This document shows positions 12,191-26,780 of a DNA stretch of 64,000 nt, piece by piece. This DNA is from Varroa destructor (Eukaryota > Arthropoda > Arachnida > Mesostigmata > Varroidae), in assembly GCF_002443255.2 (NCBI RefSeq), contig NW_019211458.1, positions 31,271,319-31,335,318 of the forward strand, written 5' to 3'. The notes under the pieces were generated by a model that worked only from the letters and a program-made list of their open reading frames with translations, ran no database searches and had not been told where the DNA came from. How positions within the stretch are numbered: the stretch's first letter is position 1; every line of letters begins with the position of its first letter. Made by a program: the position numbers and the translations under genes.

Positions 12191-15100
12191 TCAAAACGGT
12201 CAGGTTCATGCTTGGTAAAGCTTGAGTATAGATACAACGAAGGAGCAATAATCGAGCTTTTACTCAGAGACCCTTTGTGAACTGCACATGACGACAATCA
12301 AAATAACATAATTCGTGAAGGGGCTAACACACAGCCTTGGTGCATACTTAATGCACGTTAACGACCTTTTTTATGCTCTTGTATTCCTATGTTGACTTCG
12401 TTCTCATTAATCTAATTATTCGAATGTTATTCTTTGTTTCTAACAAACAACTGTGAGTGAGAAATGTATCCGACAGTCTTTTTTCAGTGATCTAATATTT
12501 TTCACCCTGTTTTTATCGTGGTGTTGCAGTAAAGTTCCTTCATCAATCATTTCGAGTTAGGCGACACCTCTCCTAGCTCCCGTTGATCATTAGTGAGGAT
12601 TTAGCGGCGAGGGAAGCTGTATGCCGCTAGCATTTCATCCTGCTTTAGCCTTAAAGCAATTGTGAAAGTAGGTTTTCGAACGCTTGATTTCAGTGCGGAT
12701 AGATTTCCCTCTCCGAGTCGCAGTCGAATGTGTGAGTGGCGTCTTATGCAGCCTCGTGTAATAGTGAACTAGCTATTCGACAGATCCCTCACGTTCGCTT
12801 CAGGACCCTTAGTCGGGAGGCCATCGAACGAGTGAAGCACCAGTAAGCGAGAAAGACGCCTTTCTTGCAATCGAATCGCTTCATTCAGCTGTTTATCGTT
12901 GGTGAATGACAGGGAGAGGTTGAAACTACGATACAGGAGTACGAACAGCTTCTGAAAATATTGACATGCGGAATTTCCACGAGACTTCCACGCCAGCCCT
13001 CGCGGTCTAGTAATTTATATGTGTTTAGAAAATCGCATACGCATCGCTTAGGTGACCTTCAACATGATACGATAATTAACTTATTTTCATACGATACACG
13101 GTGGTGTATTTACTCTAGTTATAATTTCGCCACGTTATATTCAATATTCCTTTATTGCGAACTAGCTGTGTAGTATTCTCTCGCTTCGTGCCGGCTATAG
13201 CATCACAGTTGCTCGTTATGAGATGCTACTCACAGGTAGCATATCGTCTATACGTATTCCTGTATTAGACAAGCCATGATGATCATGAACATATGAAGAG
13301 TTCTGCCTTAGGGAATTGTAGAACTTTTGGAATCTTGTACGCGGATTACACGAAGTCCAACAGATGAATCAGTCATTTAAACTAATAGATCAGTGACGGA
13401 TGAATATTTCATTTAAATCTAAGGGGCTAAGCAACAGGACGCCTGCGTAGGCACAGTTACAAATCTCATCTGAGGACGAGCCTTTGAATTTAGCCGACCG
13501 ACTGGGTCTGCATGCTCCAGTGTATAATTTCGAATCGGAGAGTATTATGTTAATGACAAGCGAAATTCAAGCCATTCAATTTTACGATGAGACTTCAAGA
13601 GTCCGTTGAATGGCCTATCCCAGTATTTGCTTTGAGGTCTGACAAATGTTGTGATGAAATGATCCAGCCAACTCGCTCGTTGTTTACAAGTGATGGATTC
13701 GTGCACTGATTTTATTTTTTGACCACTGTAACAGATAGTGTAAAAAAAATAAAGCTTACCGTTGCAAGCGCTGCGAGTAACCTATACAATGTACAGCATA
13801 ATTAGACTCTCTTCTATCTAACACATTTAATATCACCACTGCTTTTGGATACGCATATTATTCATACATGTATGAATTGTGTAGAACAGCAGATGCTCGA
13901 TCAGTATGTTCGTTTTCGCAAAGATGTAATAACTTGTCAAGACAGTGAAATTATGCCCCATTGATACAGGTTCATCTCTTGGCGGACTTTTCAAGGTCGA
14001 ATTCGGTTTTCGTTTTGGGTTCGACAGTAGCAGTAGCAGTCGCTGAGACTGACAAAATCACTCAGAGAAATCTTGACATCGCTGGTATGCTAAAGATGCT
14101 TTTTGAATGGGAAACATACGACAAAGTGTTGTTCTAAATTCGAGAATACGAAGGTAAAAATATTTAATCAATGGACCTTAGGAGCGAGATCTGAGTAGCA
14201 ACACAGCTGAGAGAGTGCGTAGGAGGACAGTAACCAAGGCGAATTTTACAATGCTGACCTCGTGTTTATACCAGCATGTTTTAAAACAAAGCATTTTCTA
14301 AACGTTGACTAATTGTTATCAATCAATTGGCAATTACATGTATCAAGATATAACCTGTCGCTTCAAAATGCGTCTGTGACGAGCCGCTTTTATTCTAAGC
14401 ATTGTTACAAAAATAACATGGCTAGCATCTAAACTAAACTAAACCGATCTGTAGAGGAATTCAGATTGTGTACAAACGATAGCCTTTCCAAATCTGCTCT
14501 AACATTTCCTGTTGAAAAAGACCTTCTTTTAAGTAAGTGAGCTGTCATCCCTGAGTCATTCGTCTCTAAAACACGTTTCACTTACACCAGCCTATGCCGT
14601 CAGCTTGAACGCAATTTCCGTATAGACTGCCGTATAGTAACACCATTTAGCATTGTATGCAGTTGCTAGCCACTCTAATGGCATCAGTAAACTACACGCA
14701 CACACGGCGTATTGGTTTCTCAGGCCAGGTCCCGCCCAACGGCGGCACCAACAGCAGTTACAGGTGCCACATACTTCAGCTACCAAATGACCAATCCTAT
14801 GTAGTTGCTGGAACAATTTAGGTTTGTGCCGGAGGTTCTCAGCTCTCCGGATGCCAGCTAAGCGCTAGACGGACGGCAGTCGTCCGATTGTAGAGACGAC
14901 ATTGACCCAGCGTCAGCAGAGATACGTGCACAGAGTGTATATAAAGGCAGGAAAGCTGGCCAGAGATGTGTTTACCAATGCGCATATGCCAAGAGCGCGA
15001 CGTGACAGTTGCTACTGCTGCTGTTGCTGAAGAGAGAAGGAGGGGAAACGAAGGGGGAAACTTTAAGTGGTTCTTATAGCCTACAGATGGAAGAGTACTA

Positions 15101-18100
15101 GATAAATATTCAGATCGGTGAAGATTACTGTAGTACCGCCGTGATAGGAGGTGCAGTACGCTACATTTAGTAGATGCATTGTGCGATTCGCATATCGAAA
15201 ATTATATTTAGTACATTATTTTTTTGAAGTACTTCCGTCAAAAAGGGCTTAGAAGAACCCCTGTGTATAATAATGATACTAATAATTGTACGTTGCAGAC
15301 AAGTCCACAATGTTAATCGTATTGAAATGTTATCCGACTCATGTATTTTTGCTAGACTATATTATGTACCAATTAAAACTACCCGAAAATCCAAACAGGT
15401 TAACATAAATTGCATATGTTAATTGTGTGTAGCGATATGTATTTGTTGTACGCTGGTTTTCGAAACTGCTATTCAGGCAGATAGTCGGACTGTTTTAATA
15501 ATGACTGGGGACCGAACATGGGATTCTCAAAAACTATTATTGAAGGTGGAATTGTTACACTATGCTCATTCACTAAATATTCCTATGTATACCACAGTTT
15601 CGTTGTATTAGCATTGACTCCTGGGAATCAAAATGATTAAGAACAGGTTCATTTGGACAGAAAACAGCGCTCTACTCGTATTCACGCCAATCAATGGCAA
15701 ATGTCCGACCGGCCTGCATATTATCCTCTTCTTTGACAGACTAATTTCATAGGGCACTACATAATCTGATATTTTTGCGTTTCCACGTGCCTGTTTGTCT
15801 ACTGGGACGTATTAAATAGAAAATACGTTTTTCTCTACTTTTTGTGTCGTACATCATTGCCTTATCCTAACGTATCCTGGAGATTCCTACAGCCCCTCAA
15901 CTTGTTTAGGCTTCCGAGCTTATGTAGCTAGCAAGGCTCGTGTAAATTTTTCAATTACTCAAATTAGTAAAATATATTTTCTCTGAAGAACTGAAAGTTC
16001 CCTGAGAAAATATCTCAATGAGTTTTTAATCAGTTCAGTTTTAGTTAGAAGCGCAAACAAAACATGTAGGTTACTTATATCTATAGGCATTATGATTGCA
16101 GTCGTAGCATTTACCTGCAAAAACGGTGTGTGTTTACATCAAAGAGATAAGCGTAAAAATCGTTTTTACTTTGTGGCTCAGACTGTCTTATTATTACAGT
16201 ATGGTCTCCCATCTTTTGACAGCTTAGTTTTACCTCGCTTACAGAAGCACACCAGGTTCAAGAGATAGATGAGCCGACAAAGGTATGAGCGGTTATCGTA
16301 TTCCCCCCTTTTTGTCAGTCAAGAACAGGCAATATCTTTTTAACCTCCTACCCCGTCGATCTGTAAAGTTTAAAGCTAACCCTAACACACTAAAACCATA
16401 GTTGTGTAGTTAGAGGTGCTGCTGTAGCAGTCCTAAGCTAATCCTAAGCTGTGATAAAATAGAGATATCCATTTGGCCAACTTTTCCAAATACATGTATT
16501 TTTGCACAATTAGCCGCTTTCGAACAAGCAGAACAACAACGCTGTTTAACGTGATTTGGCGGATCTTCTTTTTCAAGCTGGTAAAACCAGAGAGGGCCGG
16601 TTCAAAATGGCAATCTCTTTGTGATAGGACATCGATTCAGTTGAACTAAAGGGTGCAGGAAACACTCGGCTCACTCAGCTGATTTTTCACCTGGATGTTA
16701 TCGAACGTGGTGCCGAGTTCCACGTGTAATTTAAATGCAGGACGTTAGTGAAGAGTGACGCCGTAAACGGAAGATTAATTCGCACTTAGAGCTATTTCAC
16801 TCCATCCTTCTATCTAGATTAGGCCTCTTTTCTTCAGTTTTTTTTTGTCGTTTTCTTACGTTTCATTGCCGCCAACAAGCACGTCCGTGCGAAGATTTTT
16901 TCGGAAGAAGCATCAGAAGCATAAGAGATGGGAAAACTGTTAGCAACAATGACATATGTATACTGCCCGAGTACAAGGGTACGCATTTCATAACCTTGCA
17001 TAGCAATAAAGACTCCAGAGCGTATGACGTACTCCAGCCAAAGACTCAATAAAGGAAAAACTTTAGGACCGCACGTCCGTGCTGTTTTAGCATGCACTTG
17101 TAGGATTTGGCAAGAAGCGTACTCCTGGCAATCTAAAGAGGACTGTGCGGCAGGACAAAAAGTTTATTTACAGCTGCTACAATGCACAACCTAGTAAATC
17201 AAATATTATCCGACTTCCTTTATTTCAAAGGTGGCAGCGAGTAGATAGGTCATGAATATCAAATATACGTCAAACATTTAATCTGTACCCCAATTTAAGT
17301 TCCATCGACGTTTTAGAGACCGAAACATGATGAGTTCAGTGTGCTTTAAAAAAAACACTTCAAATCGACTGTTAATAATAGTAAAGTATGTGCTGATGCA
17401 ATGGGTTACAATTATGTTTTTCTTCCTTTACAGTAATTTTCTCTATACATGATGTATATCCGTTTCATGTAATTATTTCGGTTCAGTATTCTTCAGCATG
17501 TGCTAGTGAGCTTTGTCGGTGAATACACAGAACTTTTTGTATCCATTGTTGATTTATGATTGAAGAAAGTCCAAGTTACTTTAGTTGGTTAGTAAAAATG
17601 GTAGCTAATCATAGAACTCATCAGAAATCATCGACCTTCAGCTTTCGCCTATTCGGATCTTGAGTAAAGTTGTCGTTTTCTGCTCTAATTTAACTGTAGA
17701 ATGTAAGTCTGTCACTGGAGCACCGTTGGACCTCGTAGAATATAAGTCTGTTGCAGTTATATTGCTAGTATAATAATATATATGGTTAGTCGCCTGCGCA
17801 ATTGTACATTCTCATGTCACGCGAAAACATGGCCGTAGTTGTAGCTGTTGAGTCAAATGATGGGATATTATTCTTTTTTGCAACGCGTTTAACTAGTCAG
17901 AATTGTGATGCCGCATACAGGCTATATTGTTTGCATTGCATGTTGTTAGGTGATGAAAAATATACTCAGTATTCCGTAGATATGTATATAACTGTTTAGA
18001 AGCGGACGAACGATAGTGAATCGCATAATTTAACCGGTACGAAAAAACTAACTCAATAGAAAACTTGACTACCTTGTGAAGTTATCTTGTTTTTGCTCCG

Positions 18101-21100
18101 TTTTGAAAGGAAATGAGATGGCCTAACTTTGTTCTATGGTTACATAAAAATACAGCTTACGCCAGCAAGATACCAGCTCGTGAGACATTTTGAATTGCTT
18201 TCGCGGCATTTGAATGAATGAAAGCAGAACACCTTAGCACTGCTGCAATTTTAATTTATGTAAACCAACCTCAGCGATACAAAATTCATATTGTGTATTA
18301 ATATATATATATATAACGATAAAAATCATTAAGTCAGATGTGGTTACAGACAAATTAGAAGTAAAAGGAAAACACTGATTATGTGACACGTACATCTTCG
18401 TCGTTGGAGAACGCGCATTAATTAGAAAAATTATTGTTATTTATACAATATTGTTGTTATTATATCGCAAAGATCAAGTTATCTGCAAAACCGAAATGCA
18501 TAGGGTACCTGAAAAACATAACAAATGCACTTGGCGCAAGAACGAATAAAACAAAGATATATTATGGCCTCTGCAATCCGCCTACAGGCGGAACAACATT
18601 CTCAATTATGTATCAATGTTTTACATTAGTAGAACTGTTCCGATTGTATAATTTTATGAGAAAATGCTTATTTTTGGTATTATTAAGTATTTATATCTTA
18701 TATCTTTGGTTGAAACAATATCATTGCCAAGTACATTACATAGACCGCAGGACAGTAAACGTGGTGTGCTGTTAATGATGTGTTCTGGCACAGCGACGCA
18801 AAATGCGTTTAATATGAAATAATATTATTAATTAACGTAAAGCACTGCGTCTTTATATGGTAAGCAGCTCACTGGTTCATTGGATCATATACTGAATTAC
18901 TATATATATATATGCAGAAAGGCTATTTCTAGTTTTTTCAATTCTCTGCTAGTTACTGCTCATTTGTCGTATTTTTCCTTGATTCCAAGTTAAAAGAGTG
19001 GGCGTTAGCTCAGCTACTTCTTGCCCATAAAAAAAAAGCATAGTAACAATAAGCACGAAGTCGTTGGGGGCATATGCATCGTAGGGTGACACCTATCCGG
19101 GACATCTACCACACCAAAGCCTTTCATTAGATCATTTTATTGGGGCATTTCCCAGTGATACTGTGGGAATCAAAACTTACTTCGGTTAATATTGTCACCT
19201 GTTTTTGGTCCCAGCTAAATGGTCGTGCACACAAGCAACCTTTCAACTCCATCTTTAAACATATCTTGATCCCACATCTCAGACAAAGCAAACACCACAA
19301 TTTTTTCGCAACATAAAGCAGGGTTCTCTTAATATTTACCGCATGCCTTGACGTGCTTTTCTTCGTATTTTCATTACGCTCCTGCTACTCATGTCGCATA
19401 CGTTTTTCGATGCATTCGCATAATACTAATAATAATAAGGTTTTTTTTATAATCAACACAAGTGCGACTGCCTTTTTAACGATAGCCACCGCAGCTATTG
19501 ACTCTGGTCGTCTACGAATTCAAACAGACCCGCCACATCGTGGTGCCCGGCCGGCCCACCACCTGGCTATATCGAGGATAGTAAGTGGACCCGTTTTTTC
19601 TCTCCACGCAATCCTTTTTCATCTATCACCCTTCTCCTGCCGTCCCATAAATTGAATCGTCGAAACATGTAGGCGACCTGGCCATTTAGCTTTGTTTCCC
19701 TATGCACCTTCACAGGATCGTCTGATGCGCCCGATACACAAGACACGCACGGTCACAGCAGACCTTTTCCTAGACACAGATACGGCCAAATATCGACTGC
19801 TGCTGGGTACCAATACAATGAGCAGGGAACAACTCAGATGTGGTGTTTACAACGTGAATTAACAGAAGAACTAGTAAACTTCCGAACTAGTGCCTCTTCG
19901 TTTGTGCAGAATAATGGCGTAACCAGACATGAAAGTAATGTACGTTGAACGGTTACGATCTCGACAGTGCGTTTGGCCAACTGGCTGTTACGTCAGATTG
20001 TAGGGGATTCTGTGACGGGTTGGCCCGGGCTATATTCACATTTGTTCGACAGGCAGTGCGGCGGAAAGCCCATTGCCGTCATCGCAAGAAGTATCACGGC
20101 GCACCCCAGCAATTGTAGACACACTCTCGACAGACTATATATCAATAACAACGACAACGGGCACAGTTGGTCAGCCGACACCTGACGTCATTTTGGGGTA
20201 AGTGAACAACTGTAGAATGCAACAACAGTGCTGCTTCAAAAAATAAATGTATAAATTAAGCTGTAGACAGGAAAATACAATCGTTTTATGCAGTTAGGGT
20301 ACACACCAGCGACTGACTGGCGGAGTAGCATAACTGTCGTGTTTAGCAGAAAACAGAACGATAGGTGTCAGTTACCGCATCGCGCCGAGTTATCTCTGCA
20401 CGCCACAAACACATGTTTGTTCATACTACTGTGACACGCCTTGGTGTTGCCGACTGCTGCCATTGTTATCCAATTACATAATACTTAGCGCGCCTAGTAC
20501 CCACCGCTTTGAAGACAGTAAGTTCGGCGCCTTTGTTGAGAAGAGCATCTATCTGCACATGACGCTGTGAATAAGATCCTTTATAGACTTGTAAGCTCGT
20601 GTTAGAGTTATGAGTGCTGTCGTCCTTGTTAACTACGAAAGTTTCACTCACTGGCTAGATCTGAACGGTAGATTGTGGAACGGGTTTTATCTACTGGCAT
20701 CTGATGTGTCCTTCTGTCACAAACGTAATCTTCAGCTGCGATATATGTATCAGTCCATAGTCAGATCCTAACAGTGAACACGAATTAACTAGCGGAGTAC
20801 GCAGGGAACACTACAAAGAACATCTTGTTGCCGTTGTTATTAATGCTACGGTTGGGGCAGTGGTGCTACGTAATATGCTGCGTTTCGATTTACGCTCACT
20901 GACGTGGGAAAAGAACATATGTACAGATGGGAAACTCTCCTTAAAAGTGGAGTGTAAGAACAGCAAGCATGACAAGACGCGTTTGTACATCTTACCTGTA
21001 ATCACTAGCACTGATTTCTATAACATGAGATTCAATATACGGTAACATTTATTATAATAATAGTAATACTCAGTTGATTGAAATGTCCACCGCTAGATGA

Positions 21101-23298
21101 AACAAGCACAACTTGTAGCTCTGGCACGGTCTAAATTTATAAAACTCAAATGAAACTGCGTTTATTTTAGTTGCTTCTAATTGCAGTCAGTCAGCAGTTA
21201 TTAGTTTTCTAAAACCCATAATATTTCTGAGATCCGCGCAAAGCCTAACCGATCTACCCTATAAAACGTCTTCCTGCCGCGTATGCACAGAAAAAAGCAA
21301 CTCAAAAAAAATATAGAGGCCTGCTCGATCCGGTCGAGTTATTGCATTATTATGATTCTTATTTAGCGTATTGGCTGGGAAGTGGTGTTCCGTTTATTAT
21401 CAGATTTATATATACACATGTTCTTAGCTACAAAAACTATATAATTGGATAAAAGCTATTTTATTGTTTACCGCTTAACGATTTGTGATAGATATCATAA
21501 GGTGATATAACATATATCTTTATATATATATATAACTTTTTGGTTTGCTGGCCAAAAAAGTGTCCTGTGTTTGCAACGGCTCTCTTCGCAATGTCTAAAA
21601 CGGAAGCATAATAAAAAAGACGTTTAACCTCTTATTGAAGAGCAGATCTTCAGAAAAAAATTCGATGGAAAATCCTAGCTAGACAATGTTTTGTTTCCAT
21701 TTACAAAGTAATTTCAGAGTATTGACTCTAAAACAATCTGATGTCCGTATTCTTGCCTTGAAGGCAGGCAAAAAAACAGGTGGAGTATAGCGCAAGTGAT
21801 TGGCTTCCACCGACTACTTTAACATTGATATTATAGTTTGCAGGTGCAACCTTTCTTCTTTATTGAGGACACTCCTAATACATCTACCATGCATAATGAC
21901 CAACATCAAAAAGTTTTAAGAATCAATGCCATTTAACGCTCGTTCTGGTTCTCTCTGTTCCGATGATCTTGAACCCCTTCAGAACGGCATTGTCGGCGAA
22001 CTCTGCGTGCGATTGTCGTTGTTTGTTCTTTGATGGCCGTCGGTGTAGAGCTGTTTGCCATTTGTTATGGGGTCGCAGTCGCTACGTAATCAGAGGCGCG
22101 CAGTGCGGCAGTACCACGTGACCGTGCGCAGAACTGGTAGGAAACCCTCAGACACCTCTTTGGGTTTATGCAGACGCTACAAACACATGCGTCACTACTA
22201 TCAGGCTCAGCAATAGTATACTTATTGAGAGCCATCGTTGTCGACTCATCACTAGTGCAGGTTTTGCCGCTCCTTTTTAACAGCCAACAGTTACCACGGC
22301 CATCCTTTCTACTTTCTATAGCCTGTTACGCAGTACTTCTTGCACTGTGTCCTGTTGTCGCATGCGTATTTGCTACAACAAAGCTCAGTAACATCGTCGT
22401 TGAGATCTATTGTCTATACTGCCACGAATAACCGGGTCTCTGATGCACCCTGTCAGAAACCAGAAGTGCGAGCTTCTTATTTCACTCGTTTTCGACGGAA
22501 AGATTAATGTTCTCGTAACACTCTTGAAAAGTAGAACCAAATCAATCAAACTATTGTCATCAAAATTACGATATAATGGTTTTATTTGCAACTGTTTAAA
22601 TGTGGTTTAATTTTGCAAGCGACGTAGTTAGGAGGAATGATAATAGTAATTAAGCCTACAAGTACCTTTCATCCTCCTTAACTCATTAACTTTATGAAAA
22701 ATCGACCTAGCCGCATGTAAAGCCCGTTGATATATAACGTTCTAATTTACGAATCTAATGGATCCTTTGTTTTGGAGGTTTTCCGTCTATACATTCGTAC
22801 ATTATTCGACTCTCTTGGTTGTCTTGACATTTGGATTATTTGACTTGTTACTCGAATATGTTCACCATAAAATATTTCTGTGCAGTGCTCCTAGAACTTG
22901 TTTTTGTTTCGGAGGAGTTATGCCGCTAGATAAAGCGTTCGTTCGTATGTGCCATCACCTAAATTGTATCCAGCCTTTTGTAATCACCGCTATGAGGACT
23001 ATTTTTAGAACAATAGCGCCTAGAATGCACAAACCGTCTTGCTGCAGCGTTCGCTAGAGCGGTTCGAGTTTTTACTTTTAAGTGTTAAGAGCTTGACACT
23101 GAAAACCCCAGTAAAAACCAGACATATCATAGTTAACAAGTAATTTTTCGTAGTAGTGCAGAATCCAAGAAACTTCAAATAGGAAAGCTATGAAACGCTC
23201 CAGGCTGAGGTTTGACGAAGGAAAAGCGTTGCTTTACATAAGCTAGCAATGTTAACCGACACAATTACTGTGACAAATAAGCGGATTTTCATTAAGCC
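12191..23298. other. No gene seen
   Basis: This is about 11 kb without a supportable gene. It has short AT microsatellites (about 18,300-18,315, 18,901-18,914 and 21,519-21,533) and an imperfect direct repeat near 17,696-17,750 (gtagaatgtaagtctgt / gtagaatataagtctgt). Frames of 60-113 codons occur but are AT-rich, without family motifs, and often overlap on the opposite strand. Confidence 0.55.
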
Positions 23299-23322
23299 TG
23301 ACTCATGCTCACGCATGAGTCA
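23299..23322. promoter_or_regulatory. Inverted pair of AP-1-like TGACTCA sites
   Basis: The sequence tgactcatgc, a four-base spacer, then gcatgagtca forms a perfect 10-bp inverted repeat. Each arm carries TGACTCA, the consensus AP-1 (Jun/Fos) binding site. No promoter or gene is recognisable nearby, so the regulatory role is inference and chance occurrence is possible. Confidence 0.3.
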
Positions 23323-23520
23323 TTAAGGAGAGTTAAATGGCAGGTTTTTCTTAGATCTAGCTGACGACCGAATATAATTTTTTTTTTCTGAAAACGTCTT
23401 TTGTACTCCTTCGATTGCCTTCGATAACGTCAATTATTCGCGTGGAAGGCTAAAAACCATTTTCGTATTTTGCACGCGATACATAGTTCGTTGGGCGTTG
23501 CAGACGAGTAATTCTCAACA

Positions 23521-23600
23521 TCAAGTGGTGATTCGAACCCATTATGTGACTCTCAAGTTACTTAAATACGTTACCGACTGATCTATCACGAGAACTCGTT
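23521..23600 (-). repeat. tRNA-like relic (tRNA pseudogene or SINE head)
   Basis: Read on the minus strand, an A-box-like segment (agatcagtcggtaac, complement of 23,570-23,584) is followed at normal tRNA spacing (about 30 bases) by gggttcgaatcacc, a near-perfect B-box/T-loop (complement of 23,527-23,540). The T-stem and acceptor arms do not pair, so this is not an intact tRNA gene. A degenerate tRNA copy or the head of a tRNA-derived SINE fits best. Confidence 0.4.
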
Positions 23601-23716
23601 GAAGTCCTCGATGAACGTGACCGCAGCGCTTTGGTGTGACACTGTTCGTTTTTGTGCAAGAGTTGAACACATTCACCAGGGCTTGATATCGTTACGTATA
23701 TCGGATATAATTAAAC

Positions 23717-23738
23717 TAATACTAGCGTGCTAGTATTA
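23717..23738. repeat. Short perfect hairpin
   Basis: taatactagc, the spacer gt, then gctagtatta form a perfect 10-bp inverted repeat. It is isolated and has no associated gene. Its function, if any, is unknown. Confidence 0.7.
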
Positions 23739-25792
23739 CAAGCAAAAATCTGTTGAGTATGTTAAAGATGTGAGTATAATAGAAGCAACCGAGTTTTCGC
23801 TCGTTACGGATTTGAACTAATAATAATATTACTCAGGCTATAAAAAGTAGCTTTTGTATAACTTCTCTGAGGAGTCGTCGTTTCATCTAAAGCCAGATGG
23901 AAATTACTATGCTTAGCAAACCAACAACCAACGGGGAACGAAAGAGTTGGGACACTATACAAATAATACAAACTCGATCGACGAAATAATCTGCCATTAC
24001 TATTTGTTGCGCAAGAACCGGCGCACACCCATATGATAGTTCAGCCTTCGTCAAAATTGCATTCATTGATAATTTTCGAAAATCGTCAAGTCAACAACTG
24101 CTTGTGCTTATTGATGAAGTTCCTGATTAAAATTACGGAGATACTATTGATCATCGTTATTATCGTGCCTTTTCGTTTAACGCGATGTTCCAGTTACGTA
24201 ACAAAAATTAGCTGCTCGAAAATCCATTCGAGTGATTGTTGGTTACGCGAGAGATAAATTCTTCATCTGTCAAATGTAGTTATGGTCTCCTATTCCATTG
24301 ATCCTGCAGGCTAATCCTAGATTCGATTAGCCTATTTGCTGGAAGAGTATTGAGTTTAAGTTGTGTTAAACTTTCTCAGGAATATTGTCGCAGCCGAAGG
24401 AAACTACTCTAGAATCCTTGTTCCGGGAATCATTCGGGAGAAAAGGTAATTATTATTTTTTCTGTTCAGATACCGCTGGTTATATGAGGTCATGTCGGTT
24501 CCTGCATTCGTAGCAAGTGGCCGTGAACAGGTCGTTGCAAAAGGACCGATTGGAACCGAGCGATTCCAGTCTCCAAAAGCTCACTGTCGATCATACAGCT
24601 AAACAGTGTTAAGAGGACTGCTCCATTACCCCTATTTATTTATTTAGAACTGATGGAGGACACGACGTACTCGTTGCATCAGTACAGCTTTAAAAGTAGT
24701 GCTAAGAGGCCTTAGACATACAACATTCATCACATAACATCAAATGATACATTGATGTGATTGAATAATAGGTAGATAATTTATAAATTAACACCGTTTT
24801 CAAAGCATGCAGTACTGAGTATGAGACATTTTTGCTCAACTTTATTAATCTTCACTAGCAATTATATGAACGGCTCGAACATTACAAATATTTATGGTCA
24901 TTGATACTAGTAATGGACACAAGTATTTACTTATATGGGTAACTCCGAGGCACTCTATTGCGGATATGTTAGAGGCATATACTTCTAGACAACCACACAT
25001 TTGTTTGCGAAAAGCGTTATCTTCAATAAAACACAAATTCATTGTAATTTCACTAACTTACATTGCGACCTAACTTCACCAAGCAACTTATATAACTCAA
25101 CGAGAAAAAATAATACGTGGAAGAAAACAAAAGTACTGCGACTCGGGGAAAAGCACCCACAATTATCTTCAGTAGATTTCTTAGCCCAATTAATACAATC
25201 GAAACAAATTATTTAGATAAGTGAAAAAATGCTGATTGAAATTTCTGTATAGAAGGGCTCGAGTCTCCTTTTCGTGCCTAATATCCTGTGGCCGCTCCTT
25301 GGAGCCTCTTTTTTTACGTTGAAGGAGATTTCTCGCTTGGTTCTGATAAAACGGGTGTCCTTCCCTAATACCTAAGGATTGATTCGAAAAATTATTATAG
25401 TATTTTTTGCTTAGTAATATTAGATAATCCCATTATCTCTATACTTTCACTTTACATAGGATATAATAAAAAACACGTGAAATTAAAAATGCATTAATAT
25501 TTTTTTTAGAAAAAATGTACTTTAAATTTGATCAACATCAGTGTATTTTATAAGTAGATGTTATCATATTACGTATTTTTGATATTCTCTTGAAAAATTT
25601 CTCTCATATTATATAAGTGGGAAAAATCTGCATCCGGAGTAGAAGAGCATCTTTTTAAATCATTTCTATTGGATGCTGAAAGAAGAATTTGTTAAGTATG
25701 TGATTGAAGCGATTTGAATCCAAATAATGCAATAATTTAACAGATGAGATTTTTTTTCGTTTGTATTTTTTGACGCACGGAAAAAGAATATA
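23739..25792. other. AT-rich DNA, no gene seen
   Basis: No gene is supportable. The stretch around 24,640-24,860 starts with tttatttattta and has an even, unique look that could be the end of an old transposon, but I cannot assign it. The last few hundred bases before the assembly gap are strongly AT-rich. Confidence 0.5.
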
Positions 25793-25892
25793 NNNNNNNN
25801 NNNNNNNNNNNNNNNNNNNNNNNNNNNNNNNNNNNNNNNNNNNNNNNNNNNNNNNNNNNNNNNNNNNNNNNNNNNNNNNNNNNNNNNNNNNN
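25793..25892. other. Assembly gap of 100 N
   Basis: Exactly 100 Ns, a conventional placeholder of unknown true size. It is flanked on both sides by short TA runs, which suggests assembly broke at a TA microsatellite. Confidence 0.98.
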
Positions 25893-26780
25893 ATATATCT
25901 TTTTTTTAAATAAAAACAAATCGTCTAGTTCCATTTTAAACGCGTTCTTTTTTTAAGCTCTAATTGGAGGATTTGGAAATTGATAACCTCCCTCCTTTGA
26001 TCATTTCTATCAAAAAAGTTGTTTCACTCCTCTTTGTAAATAAATTACATGGAAAATAATACATGTCCGGCGAAATCTGGACGACATATAATTCTGATGG
26101 GAGAACTAAAGCAAAATGAAAAAATATGTACTTGTATTCAGGCTTTTCTGCTGCTGCCACTGCTACTAGTTGCTTTGTCAGTTCTAGATCGAACGTGATG
26201 GCAAACTAAGATAGATGCCGGCGGCAGCTCAAACCCTTTTGCTTGAAAGATGCTTGTTCTATCGTGTGTACTGTTATCGCCGCATGGTATGTTCCGTTTA
26301 TATGCTACACATACGTTTCACGCACGCACACACTCACATGGACACAGACTCAAACAGACGTAGAAAAACTATGGGAGATCAGGGCTCGAATGGGGTTGGG
26401 AGGGGAAATTTAAAAAGAAGGTGAAACAGTGCAAGGACACACGCGGAATAGACTCGACAAAAGAAACAGAAAAGTCTAAACACCTGGTCGTCACTCGTCA
26501 GAAGGTTAGCTTCTATGAGCGAAAGACAAGAGCGAAAAACGAATGTGGCGGCAACAACAGAAAGAATAAGGTACGAGTAGAACCTTGGGGGGGGGGGGGG
26601 GTCATCGACAAAAGGACAAGGCTTGGGGACGGCCAGACGAACGTTGTCGTTGACGTCAGCAGTGAAGTACAGAAGAAAAAGGGAATAATGAATAAGACTC
26701 TTTACGTGCTGCGAAGAAAACGAAGTCATTTTACCCGATGACAGTAACAATTATTTGCGGCCCACCAGATTTTACAATTA
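25893..26780. other. No gene seen
   Basis: There is a CA-type run near 26,318-26,345 and a G tract at 26,587-26,601. Long frames on both strands overlap each other (26,379-26,750 minus and 26,421-26,741 plus) and translate the G tract. Both are rejected as genes. Confidence 0.55.
26587..26601. repeat. Poly-G tract of 15
   Basis: Fifteen consecutive G residues. Such a tract can form G-quadruplex-type structures and is prone to length errors in sequencing. Confidence 0.95.

Noticed and set aside
26379..26750. Opposing 123- and 106-codon frames on both strands
   Set aside because: They mirror each other, and the 15-G tract supplies Gly/Pro runs. Neither has homology-like motifs.
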